From Labilithrix sp. (lineage in GTDB: Bacteria > Myxococcota > Polyangia > Polyangiales > Polyangiaceae), in NCBI GenBank assembly GCA_028287035.1, contig JAQBQL010000008.1, positions 1 to 40,751 on the forward strand: DNA of 40,751 nt. Direction: 5' to 3'. Position 1 is the first letter of the stretch, and every line of letters begins with the position of its first letter. This document shows positions 28,834 to 37,124 of the stretch, one piece after another. The position numbers and the translations under genes were made by a program. The notes under the pieces were generated by a model. That model saw only the letters and a program-made list of their open reading frames with translations, made no database searches and was not told the DNA's origin.

Positions 28834-29654
28834 GTGCCCCCGACGAAGGCGCCGAAGAAGAAGGCGGCGGCGGGAAAGACCGGGACGAAGAAGCCGTCCC
28901 GGCCTTTCGCGAGCAAGGTCGCGGGCGCCGTCCGCACCACGAAGAACGCCGCGGTGCGCGTCCGTCAGGCGGTGCTGCCCAGGGGGAAGATGGCGCCGCC
29001 CGTCGAGACGTTCGAGCGGCTCCACGCCCTCCACCCCGACGCGCACTGCGAGCTCGATCACGACGGCCCCTTCCAGCTGATCTGCGCGACGGTGCTCAGC
29101 GCGCAGACCACGGACGTGAACGTCAACAAGGCCACGCCGAAGCTGTTCGCGCGCTGGCCGGATGCCCAGGCGCTCGCCGCGGCCGAGCCGATCGACGTCG
29201 AGCCCTTCGTCGCGACCCTCGGGTTCTTCCGGCAGAAGGCGAAGAGCCTCGTCGGCCTCGCGCGCGCGCTCGTCGAGCGACACGGTGGCGAGGTCCCGCG
29301 GACGATGGCGGAGCTCGTGCAGCTTCCCGGCGTCGGCCGCAAGACCGCGAACGTCGTGCTCGGCGTCACGTGGAACACGCCCGACGGCGTCGTCGTCGAC
29401 ACGCACGTCCAGCGGCTCGCGCAGCGCCTCAAGTGGACGAAGAACGTCGACCCCGTGAAGATCGAGCAGGATCTCTGCAAGCTGCTTCCGCGCGATCGCT
29501 GGGACATGACGAGCCACGTGCTCATCTTCCACGGCCGGCGCGTGTGCTCCGCGAAGAAGCCCCAGTGCGAGGCGTGCGGGATCAACGACAGCTGCCCGAG
29601 CGCGTTCCGGGCCGAGCTCGTCGGCCGCAAGCCGCCGCGTCCCGGCCGCGCGGT

Positions 29655-29658
<4 letters not shown>
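28834..29658 (+). CDS. nth: Endonuclease III (DNA glycosylase/AP lyase)
   Basis: Base-excision repair enzyme for oxidised pyrimidines. 274 aa from GTG 28834. The HhH-GPD core shows LSAQTTDVNVNKAT, the helix-hairpin-helix LPGVGRKTANVV with the Schiff-base Lys170, and VVVDTHVQRL with catalytic Asp189. The 4Fe-4S loop has Cys238, 245, 248 and 254 in the C-x6-C-x2-C-x5-C spacing. The enzyme is complete. The first 50 residues are a Lys/Ala/Arg-rich extension not found in E. coli Nth, possibly a DNA-binding tail; a start at Met53 (ATG within GKMAPP) would remove it. It is coupled to gyrA and convergent with meaB, the two genes sharing a CTAG as their stop codons. Confidence 0.95.
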
Positions 29659-30626
<968 letters not shown>

Positions 30627-30697
30627 GACGGCCAGGACTCTACTCCGTCGGCGCACCGAGCTCGCGCCCGATCGCCAGCCGGGCCTCGCCGGGACGT

Positions 30698-31783
30698 TCA
30701 GCGATGCTGGTCGCGTCCGAGTGCCCAGCTCGCGGCTTCTCGGACGAACGGCTCGTCGTGGTGCTCGCGGGCGACGCGGAGGGCCGCCTCGTCGTCGGGG
30801 GCGTGGCCGGCGGCGGCGGCTCGGTTCCCGAGGACCAGGGCGGCGTTGCGGGCGAGGCCCTTGCGCGTCGCGCGGCCGACCGGGCTGCCGGTGCGGAGCG
30901 CTGCGAAGCCATCGTCGTCGAGGGCGAGGAGATCCCGCACCTCCACCGTCGACCACCGCGGGTCCGCCGCGAAGCGCTCGTCGACCGCGCCTTCCCGCGT
31001 CGGCCGGCCACGGATCCCGGCGTTGAAGGGGCACGCGGTCTGGCAGTCGTCGCAGCCGAACAGGTGCTCGCCGACACCGCCGCGGAGCTCCTCGGGCACG
31101 CCGGCGCGATTCTCGATGGTCAGGAACGCGACGCAGCGGCGCGGGTCGAGGACCCATGGCGCGGCAAACGCGCTCGTCGGACACGCATCGAGGCAGCGCG
31201 TGCACGAGCCGCAACGCTCCGGCACCGGCGCGCCCGGCTCGAGCGGAAGGGTGGTGACGACTTCGCCGAGAAGCACCAGCGACCCGACGCCCGGCACGAT
31301 GAGGAGCCCGTTCTTGCCGACGAAGCCGAGGCCTGATCGCGCCGCCCAGGCCCGCTCGAGCACGGGCTCCTGGTCGCACAGCGGACGCGCCGCGACCGGC
31401 GCCTCGTCGGTGCCGAAGCGCCGCACGAACTTGCAGAGTGCACGCAGCTTCTTGCGCACTCCGTTGTGGTAGTCCCGGCCACGTGCGTAGCGGGCAATCG
31501 CGCGCGCCACGGGAGCTTCGGCGTTCTCCTCCTCGGCACTCCGGCCGTAGCGCCGCGCCAGGCAGATCACCGAGCGAGCTCCGGGGAGGATGGCGTCGCC
31601 ATCGAGCCTGCGCCGCGTCTCGGGCGCGCGGGCCAGCCAGTCCATCGAGGCGTGCATTCCGCTGGCGAGGAAGGCCTCGTAGCGCGCGAAGTCCGCCTCG
31701 AGCGGCAGGTCGGCGCGCGCGATCGCCACGGCATCGAAGCCGAGCCGCCGCGCCTCCTCTGCGATCTGGACCTCCGCTTGCAC
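30698..31783 (-). CDS. queG: Epoxyqueuosine reductase
   Basis: Last step of queuosine synthesis in tRNA (wobble G34), using cobalamin and two 4Fe-4S clusters. 361 aa from GTG 31783, which places the N-terminal helix (EEARRLGFDAVAIARAD) in the normal position. Motifs: GDAILPGARSVICLARRY, a cobalamin-pocket Asp region CDQEPVLERAWAARSGLGF (about 136-154) and VGKNGLLI. Cluster ligands are Cys191, 194, 197, 201 and Cys217, 244, 247, 251 (CGSCTRCLDACP and CDDCQTACP). A HEAT-like helical C-terminus (GLARNAALVLGN) completes the protein. All expected ligands are present. It is divergent from the methyltransferase at 31865, another probable tRNA-modification gene. Confidence 0.94.
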   Translation of the reverse strand: MQAEVQIAEEARRLGFDAVAIARADLPLEADFARYEAFLASGMHASMDWLARAPETRRRLDGDAILPGARSVICLARRYGRSAEEENAEAPVARAIARYARGRDYHNGVRKKLRALCKFVRRFGTDEAPVAARPLCDQEPVLERAWAARSGLGFVGKNGLLIVPGVGSLVLLGEVVTTLPLEPGAPVPERCGSCTRCLDACPTSAFAAPWVLDPRRCVAFLTIENRAGVPEELRGGVGEHLFGCDDCQTACPFNAGIRGRPTREGAVDERFAADPRWSTVEVRDLLALDDDGFAALRTGSPVGRATRKGLARNAALVLGNRAAAAGHAPDDEAALRVAREHHDEPFVREAASWALGRDQHR

Positions 31784-31864
31784 CGCGAGGAACCATGCCC
31801 CAGGGCGGGCCCCGCGGCGAGCGCAGCGACGCGACGTGGTGAGCTGGGCTATGACACGAGGACG

Positions 31865-32539
31865 ATGTCGGTCACCGACGACACGCTCTTCGACGGGGCG
31901 GTCAAGATCGCGCAGCCGGCGCGCGGGGTCGGCGCCTACCGCGTCAACGCCGATGCCCTGCTGCTCGCGGCGTTCGCGGCGCACCACGGCCGCAAGGTGC
32001 GCCGCGCGTGCGATCTCGGCGCGGGCGTGGGCGCCGTGGGACTCTCGCTCGTGCACCTCGGCGTCGCCGAGCACGTCACCATGATCGAGGTCGACGAGCG
32101 GCTCGCCGCGCTCGCGCGCAGGAACGCCGAGGCGAACGGGTGGTCGTCGCGCATCGAGGTCGTCGAGGCGGACGTCTCCGACGACGCCGCGGTGGTCGCG
32201 GGCAGCGCCGACCTCGTCGTGTGCAATCCGCCGTACGTCCCGCCGGGCCGGGGCCGCGCTCCCCTGCCCGCGCGCGCCCGCGCCCGCACCGGGCCGCTCG
32301 ACGTCTTCGTCGACGCCGCACGCCGCGCCGCGGGACGCCGCGCCCGCGTGTGCTTCGTGTATCCGGCGATCGAGCTGACGACGCTCCTCGCCACCTTGCG
32401 CGTGAGCGGCCTCGAGCCGAAGCGCCTCCGCGCCGTGCACGGCGCCTCGGAGCACGCGCGGATCGTCCTCGTCGAGGCGGTGTGCGGCAAGGCCGGCGGC
32501 CTCGTCGTCGAGCGGCCGCTCCTCGAGCTCTTGCGCTGA
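31865..32539 (+). CDS. TrmN6-like SAM-dependent methyltransferase
   Basis: 224 aa from ATG 31865. The N-terminus TLFDGAVKIAQPARGVGAYRVNADALLLAAFA follows the YfiC/TrmN6 pattern (beta-hairpin, then xxGYRFxxDxxLLAxF). The SAM site is CDLGAGVGAVGLSL (49-62), an acidic IEVDERLA follows, and the adenine-binding catalytic NPPY is at 121-124. E. coli TrmN6 methylates A37 of tRNA-Val; the exact target here is inferred only from family. A basic Arg/Ala/Pro insertion (GRGRAPLPARARARTG) follows NPPY and may touch RNA. Its 3' end lies 10 bp from the convergent SPOUT gene, and it is divergent from queG, so four RNA-modification genes cluster here. Confidence 0.82.
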   Translation: MSVTDDTLFDGAVKIAQPARGVGAYRVNADALLLAAFAAHHGRKVRRACDLGAGVGAVGLSLVHLGVAEHVTMIEVDERLAALARRNAEANGWSSRIEVVEADVSDDAAVVAGSADLVVCNPPYVPPGRGRAPLPARARARTGPLDVFVDAARRAAGRRARVCFVYPAIELTTLLATLRVSGLEPKRLRAVHGASEHARIVLVEAVCGKAGGLVVERPLLELLR

Positions 32540-32549
32540 CCGCGCGCGT

Positions 32550-33110
32550 TCAGCGCGGCGAGCGCAGACGGTCGAGCGAGATCGCGCACGCCGCGCGCAC
32601 GCTGAGATGGTTCCACGGGCCGACCCCGCGGATCGGCGGGAGCACCGCGTCGGCCCGGCCGGTGATCTCGGGCGCGAGCCCCCAGCCGGTCCCGAACACG
32701 AGGAGGACGGCGCGATCGGTCTCGCTGCCGGACTCGAGGCTGGCGCGTGCATCCTCGAACGTCACCGTGCGCCCGGGCAGCTCGCGCGCCGCCGTGACCC
32801 ACACCTCGGCGCCGCCGAGCGCCGCCTCGGCGTCCTCGAGCGTCGCCACGGTGCGCACCACGGAGAGCGCGTCCTTGCGGTCGGGGATCCGCTTCGCGCT
32901 CGAGCCCTCGGTCCAGTGAGCGACGATCTTCGTCGCGAGCTCGCGCTGGATCTCCACCGGGTGGACCACGAAGAAATCCGTGCAGCCATACGTCCGCGCG
33001 CTGCGCGAGAGGTCGTGCACGTCCATGTTGGTGAGGGCGGTCGTGACGACCTTGCCCTCCTTGTCGAGGACCGGGCGGTGCACGAGGGCGATGGCGAGAC
33101 GGCGGCTCAT
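32550..33110 (-). CDS. SPOUT-type RNA methyltransferase (PF09936 / TM1570-like)
   Basis: 186 aa from ATG 33110, overlapping the trmD stop as ATGA. The pattern RRLAIALVHRPVLDKEGKVV followed by ALTNMDVHDLSRSARTYG is that of the stand-alone SAM-dependent RNA methyltransferase family seen beside or fused to TrmD in Thermotoga (TM1570) and delta-type bacteria. The trefoil-knot SAM region reads LLVFGTGWGLAPEI and the C-terminal PIRGVGPWNHLSVRAACAISLDRL. Its RNA target is not known to me. It occupies the place where many genomes have rplS in the rpsP-rimM-trmD operon. The assignment rests on remembered family patterns and context. Confidence 0.8.
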   Translation of the reverse strand: MSRRLAIALVHRPVLDKEGKVVTTALTNMDVHDLSRSARTYGCTDFFVVHPVEIQRELATKIVAHWTEGSSAKRIPDRKDALSVVRTVATLEDAEAALGGAEVWVTAARELPGRTVTFEDARASLESGSETDRAVLLVFGTGWGLAPEITGRADAVLPPIRGVGPWNHLSVRAACAISLDRLRSPR

Positions 33111-33808
33111 GGCTTTCTCCGGGCGGCGAGATCAGGACGCCGCGCCGCCGTGCGGGCGACCGACTGCTCGGCGCGCCACTTCGCGATGACGGCGTGGTTG
33201 CCGGACGCGAGCACCTCGGGGACGGGCTGCCCCCGGAAGTCCGCGGGCCGCGTGTACTGCGGGTACTCGAGCAGCCCGGCCTCGCCGTGCGACTCGTCGC
33301 GGACGGACTCCTCGTTGCCGAGCACGCCGGGCACGAGGCGGATCGCGGCCTCGATGACGGCCATGGCCGCGACCTCACCGCCGGTCATCACGAAGTCCCC
33401 GAGCGACACCTCGTCGTCGACGAAGCTCCGGATGCGCTCGTCGAAGCCCTCGTACCGGCCGCAGATCAGCATGAGCGCGGGCTCGCTGCTGTACGCGGTG
33501 GCGAGCGCCTGGACGAAGGGCTTTCCCTGCGGGGTCATCAGCACGCGGCGCGCGCGCGGCTTCCCCTCGGCGGCGGCGTCCGCGTCGAGCGACTCCATGC
33601 ACGCGACGAGGACGTCGACGCGCATCACCATGCCGCTCCCGCCGCCGTACGGCGTGTCATCCACGCTCTTGTGGCGGCCGAGCCCGAAGTCGCGCGGCGA
33701 GCGAAGACGCGTCTCGAGCTGGCCGCCGGCGATGGCCTTGCCGACGAAGCTCGTACGGAGGAAGTTCTCGAACAGCTCGGGGAAAAGCGTGACGACGTCG
33801 ATGCGCAC
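33107..33808 (-). CDS. trmD: tRNA (guanine37-N1)-methyltransferase
   Basis: Makes m1G37 in tRNAs reading CNN codons and prevents +1 frameshifting. 233 aa from GTG 33808, 2 bp after the rimM stop. Begins RIDVVTLFPELFENFL as in all TrmD. Other motifs are DDTPYGGGSGMVMR, the SAM-binding knot ICGRYEGFDERI and LGDFVMTGGEVAAM, then LVPGVLGN and the substrate segment PQYTRPADFRG. Length is slightly below E. coli TrmD and the C-terminus is a short Arg/Ala-rich tail. It overlaps the next gene by 4 bp. Order rpsP-khpA-rimM-trmD supports the call. Confidence 0.97.
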   Translation of the reverse strand: MRIDVVTLFPELFENFLRTSFVGKAIAGGQLETRLRSPRDFGLGRHKSVDDTPYGGGSGMVMRVDVLVACMESLDADAAAEGKPRARRVLMTPQGKPFVQALATAYSSEPALMLICGRYEGFDERIRSFVDDEVSLGDFVMTGGEVAAMAVIEAAIRLVPGVLGNEESVRDESHGEAGLLEYPQYTRPADFRGQPVPEVLASGNHAVIAKWRAEQSVARTAARRPDLAARRKP

Positions 33809-33810
33809 GC

Positions 33811-34434
33811 TCAGGCCTCGTCGCCCGCGTCGCCCTCGTCGCTCTCGTCCGTCGCGTCGCTCTCGTCCGTCGCGTCGGTGGCCGCGTCCTTCTTCGGCTT
33901 CGGCGCGCGGCGCGGGACGCGCTCGATGTCGTCCAGCGTGACGAGCTCGACGACCTTCCCGGGCACATCGACCTTGCCGATGTACATGTCCGTGAGCGGC
34001 ACCTCCCAGTCGCCGAGGCCGTCGTCGGCGCGGACGAGGAGGACCTCGATGCTCGGATACGTGATGAGCTCGCCGATCTCGCCGACCCGCGCGCCGTTCA
34101 GCCGGGCCTCGGCGCCGACGATGTCGATCGCGTAGAACTCGCCCTCTTCGACGGCCTCGAAGTCACGCCGGCGAACGCAGATGTGCGCGCCGCGGAGCTC
34201 CTCGGCGCGATCGCGGTCATCGACCGAAAAGAGCTTCATGAGGATCGCGTCGTCGGCGCGACGCGCGCGCTCGACGGAGACCTCGTGCTCCTCGCCGTCG
34301 GTGAGGCGCACGAGCACCTCGTCCTGGTCGAGGAGCGCGTCGCTCTCCTTGTTGAAGAGACGGAGCCGCAGCTCGCCCTTCACCCCGTGCGGACGGGCGA
34401 TCTCGGCGAGGGGCACCCAGGCATCCGGGTCCAT
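33811..34434 (-). CDS. rimM: Ribosome maturation factor RimM
   Basis: Assists 30S head assembly through S19. 207 aa from ATG 34434. The N-terminal RimM barrel shows LAEIARPHGVKGELRLRLF; the PRC-barrel half shows GEFYAIDIVGAEARL, GEIGELI and WEVPLTDMYIGKVDV. After the folded part the protein has a basic PRRAPKPKKD stretch and an acidic Asp/Glu/Ser/Thr tail of about 25 residues. Two 18-bp DNA repeats encode DATDES units there. The tail is longer than in usual RimM (about 170-185 aa). It is encoded between khpA and trmD in a tight operon. Confidence 0.95.
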   Translation of the reverse strand: MDPDAWVPLAEIARPHGVKGELRLRLFNKESDALLDQDEVLVRLTDGEEHEVSVERARRADDAILMKLFSVDDRDRAEELRGAHICVRRRDFEAVEEGEFYAIDIVGAEARLNGARVGEIGELITYPSIEVLLVRADDGLGDWEVPLTDMYIGKVDVPGKVVELVTLDDIERVPRRAPKPKKDAATDATDESDATDESDEGDAGDEA

Positions 34435-34465
34435 TCGATCGCTCCTCGGGTCCGGGGGATTCGCG

Positions 34466-34699
34466 TCAGTCGACGATGTCGAGGTGAGCCCGCTTGCCGA
34501 GCTTCGTCGACAGGGCGGCGAGGATGGTGCGCATCGACTGGGCGGTGCGACCTTCCTTGCCGATCACCTTGCCCACGTCCTCCTTCGCCACGCGCAGCTC
34601 GATCAAAGTGTTGTGCTCGCTTGCGATCTCCGTCACCACCACCTGCTCGGGGCGGTCGACGAGCTCGACGGCGATGGCCTTGATGAGCTCCTTCATCAT
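34466..34699 (-). CDS. khpA: KH-domain RNA-binding protein KhpA (YlqC)
   Basis: 77 aa small single KH-domain protein. The RNA-gripping GxxG loop is GKEG within VGKVIGKEGRTAQSMRTIL (47-50). The start may be ATG 34699 or the next codon ATG 34696. In Gram-positive species KhpA pairs with KhpB (Jag) as a global RNA binder; no jag gene is in this window. It lies 5 bp after rpsP and 31 bp before rimM, the usual place of this gene in the rpsP operon. Confidence 0.94.
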   Translation of the reverse strand: MMKELIKAIAVELVDRPEQVVVTEIASEHNTLIELRVAKEDVGKVIGKEGRTAQSMRTILAALSTKLGKRAHLDIVD

Positions 34700-34704
34700 C
34701 GGTC

Positions 34705-34983
34705 TTACTTGGCCGGGGCCGCGGCGACGGCGGGGGCGTTCTTCAGGTATTCCTTCATCAGCCGCGTGAGCGTCGCCGACGTCTGCGCGCCGGTGCCGGT
34801 CCAGTAGCTGAGGCGGGCCTGGTCGATCTTCAGCGACGCGTCCTTGATCTCCTTGGCGGGATCGAACGTGCCGATGTTCTCGAGGAACTTGCCGCCACGC
34901 GGGCTGCGCGAGTCGGTGACGACGACGCGGTAGAAGGGCCTTTTCTTGGTGCCCTGGCGGGCGAGGCGGATAGCAACGGCCAT
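34705..34983 (-). CDS. rpsP: 30S ribosomal protein bS16
   Basis: 92 aa from ATG 34983, with AAAGG about 10 bases upstream. The start AVAIRLARQGTKKRPFYRVVVTDSRSPRGGKFLE and GTFDP, then LSYWTGTGAQTSATLTRLM, are typical of S16. The C-terminus is a short Ala/Pro/Lys tail. It heads the operon with khpA, rimM, trmD and the SPOUT gene. A promoter at 35092-35120 gives a leader of about 100 bases containing a pyrimidine-rich CTCT-type tract (35008-35030). An in-frame upstream extension to 35067 is less likely because S16 normally begins at this Met-Ala. Confidence 0.97.
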   Translation of the reverse strand: MAVAIRLARQGTKKRPFYRVVVTDSRSPRGGKFLENIGTFDPAKEIKDASLKIDQARLSYWTGTGAQTSATLTRLMKEYLKNAPAVAAAPAK

Positions 34984-35091
34984 GATGAGAACCTTTTCGG
35001 GCGGAGAGCCAGAGAGAGAGGCAGAGACGGTACGGCCGGCGCTGCGAGAGGCCGCGACAGGCCTCACGAAACGCCGATGAGAAGGGCGCGG

Positions 35092-35120
35092 ACCGTACGA
35101 GCGCGCGGCGCTCGTGTCAA
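35092..35120 (-). promoter_or_regulatory. Sigma-70 type promoter for the rpsP operon
   Basis: Minus strand: perfect TTGACA (35115-35120), 17-bp spacer, TACGGT (35092-35097) matching T1, A2 and T6 of the -10 consensus. It lies 26 bp beyond the stop of the SCP2-like gene, so the ribosomal operon has its own promoter even if transcription also reads through from upstream. Best promoter candidate in the window. Confidence 0.7.
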
Positions 35121-35145
35121 GCCGGGAAGCGGCTCCGGGGCCTGA

Positions 35146-35601
35146 TCAACCGTTCACGCTCATCACGCGGGTCAGCCGGGAGAGGACGCCGAGGTTTCCG
35201 AGCATCCCCAGGACCTGGAGCTCCCCGGAGCGCGTCGCGCTCACCATCTGCTTCAGCACGTCGAACGCCGCCCGGTCGGTCGGAATGGGCAGGGCGAGCG
35301 GACGGGTGAGAGGGATGTTCGACATGGCCATGATCGCGTCGGCCGAGCCCCGCACCGCGACGTCGGGAACGCCCTTGATGCCGTCGTGGAGGACGAGGTC
35401 GCCGTCACGGAACTCGAGGGTCAGCGCGACCTCCGCGTCGTCGGCGACGAGGGCGACGCTGACGCCCTTGCCGCGCGCGAGCCAGGCAAAATCCCTCTTC
35501 TTGTGCGGCTTGCTCTCGAGGTTCTGGCGCACGAGGTCGGCGAGCATGCTCGCGAACGCGTTGTCCTCGGCGCCGGGCGCGAGCGCGATCGAGCCGCTCA
35601 T
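35146..35601 (-). CDS. SCP2-like sterol-carrier-domain protein
   Basis: 151 aa from ATG 35601; stop and start overlap as TGATG with the M16 gene upstream. The middle resembles the SCP2 fold: VSVALVADDAEVALTLEFRDGDLVL, then VPDVAVRGSADAIMAMSN and a final hydrophobic helix LGMLGNLGVLSRL. SCP2 domains bind lipids or other hydrophobic ligands. There is no signal peptide, so it should be cytoplasmic while its operon partners are exported. That mismatch makes its role here unclear. It is the last gene of the M16 operon and just precedes the rpsP promoter. Confidence 0.65.
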   Translation of the reverse strand: MSGSIALAPGAEDNAFASMLADLVRQNLESKPHKKRDFAWLARGKGVSVALVADDAEVALTLEFRDGDLVLHDGIKGVPDVAVRGSADAIMAMSNIPLTRPLALPIPTDRAAFDVLKQMVSATRSGELQVLGMLGNLGVLSRLTRVMSVNG

Positions 35602-37124
35602 CACTCGCCCTCCGGTCCGCTCGCGACGAGCGACGTGATGCCGATCGCCTCGAGCTGCGGCTGGAGCTGCGCGCGCGGCCCGACGATGACGACCACCGCA
35701 TCCTTCGGGTCGAGGTACTTCGCCGCGAGACGCCGGAGATCCTCCTTGGTGGCGGCGCCGGTCGCAAGGCTCGCGCGCGCCTCGTGGTCGGCGGGGAGGC
35801 CGACCCCGGCGTTCCGGGCGAGGCGCCGCGCGGTGCCGGCGCTCCCCTCGAAGGCCTCGACGAGGTCGGCGCGCGCGATGAGGCGTGTCTTCTCGATCTC
35901 CTCGTCGGAGAGGCCTTCCTTCGTCAGCGCGTCGATGTCCGCGAGCATCGCCCGGAGGGCCTCGCCGGTGTGCTCGGTGTGCACCGCGGCCTGCGCCGCG
36001 AAGAGGCCCTGGGCCTTCGCGAACGAGAAGCGGGAGTGCGCCCCGTAGCTCCAGCCGTGCTCCTCGCGGAGGTCCTGGTTCAGGCGCGAGGTGAAGCTGC
36101 CGCCGAGGGCAGTGTTCACGCGCGTCACCGGCGCCGCGTCGGCGTCGCTCGCCGCAAGCCCGGGGCGCACGACGGCGATGACGGACTGCGGAGCATCGGC
36201 GCGATCGACGATGACGACGCGCCGCGCCGGGGTCGGCGCCTTCTTGCCGGCCTGAGCCACGGGGGGCGGCGCTCCGGCGGGCGCCTTCCAGGCCCCCAGC
36301 ACCTTGTCGAGCATCGGCTCGAGCTCCGCCTTCGTCACGTCCCCGACCACCACGAGGGTGGCGCGATAGGGCCGCCACGCCTGCGCGTAGAAGGCCTTCA
36401 CGTCCTCGAGCGACACCTTCGCCGCCGACCTCGTCGTTCCGTTGGTCGGGTGACCGTAGGGGCTGTCGCCGAACACCTGCCGCTGCGCGACGACGCTCGC
36501 GACCGCGTCGGGCTCGCTCGCCCGCGCCTTCAGATCGTTGAGCCAGAGATCGTGGACGCGCTTCCACTCCACGGGCGAGAGCGTGGGACGCACCACGACG
36601 TCCCCGAAGAGCGCCGCGGCCGGCGCGAGGTTCTTCTTCAGCACGGTCAGCGAGGCGAACGCGTAGTCGGTGACGGCGCCCGTCTGCAGGGCGGCGCCCA
36701 GCTTGTCGAGATCGCGGGACAGGTCGAGCGCCCCGCGGCCCCCGGCGCCCTCGTCCAGCATGTTGGCGGTCATGAGGGCGAGGCCGCCCTTCCCTTCCGG
36801 GTCGCTCGCCGAGCCGGCGGGGACGACGAGGTCCATCGCCACGATGGGGAGCGCGTGACGCTCCACGAGCCACACGGTGAGACCGCCGGCCCGCTGGTAC
36901 ACCACGGGGACGGGCGGCGCGTAGGGGGCGACCGGCGGCACGGGCGGGCGCGGCCCGAGCGGGTCGACGGCGACCTCGTCGGACGCCGGCGGCGGCGGCG
37001 CGACCGTGGCCACGGGCTTCGGCGCGGGACGGCGCGGCGGCGGCGCGCCATCGCCGTACCAGAGGGAGCAAGCGGCGGTGGACGCCGCGAGCAGCGCGAG
37101 AGACGCGTTCCGGAGGAGCCTCAC
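35601..37124 (-). CDS. M16-family lipoprotein lacking the zinc site
   Basis: 507 aa from GTG 37124, overlapping the stop of the upstream M16 gene (GTGA). Signal peptide with lipobox TAAC (Cys19), then a Pro/Ala-rich linker to about residue 75. Two M16 halves follow. In the first, where active members have HxxEH, the sequence reads GGLALMTANMLDEGAGG, so the zinc ligands are absent. The second half shows PYGHPTNGT and YRATLVVVGDV. Pairs of one active and one inactive M16 subunit are known from mitochondrial processing peptidase and from bacterial two-gene M16B systems. I therefore infer a heterodimer with the product of 37121-38488, held at a membrane by the lipid. Confidence 0.88.
   Translation of the reverse strand: MRLLRNASLALLAASTAACSLWYGDGAPPPRRPAPKPVATVAPPPPASDEVAVDPLGPRPPVPPVAPYAPPVPVVYQRAGGLTVWLVERHALPIVAMDLVVPAGSASDPEGKGGLALMTANMLDEGAGGRGALDLSRDLDKLGAALQTGAVTDYAFASLTVLKKNLAPAAALFGDVVVRPTLSPVEWKRVHDLWLNDLKARASEPDAVASVVAQRQVFGDSPYGHPTNGTTRSAAKVSLEDVKAFYAQAWRPYRATLVVVGDVTKAELEPMLDKVLGAWKAPAGAPPPVAQAGKKAPTPARRVVIVDRADAPQSVIAVVRPGLAASDADAAPVTRVNTALGGSFTSRLNQDLREEHGWSYGAHSRFSFAKAQGLFAAQAAVHTEHTGEALRAMLADIDALTKEGLSDEEIEKTRLIARADLVEAFEGSAGTARRLARNAGVGLPADHEARASLATGAATKEDLRRLAAKYLDPKDAVVVIVGPRAQLQPQLEAIGITSLVASGPEGE

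Noticed and set aside
33835..33880. Repeat at the end of rimM as a mobile or CRISPR-like repeat
   Set aside because: Only two 18-bp units, in frame, encoding an acidic tail; simple coding repetition.
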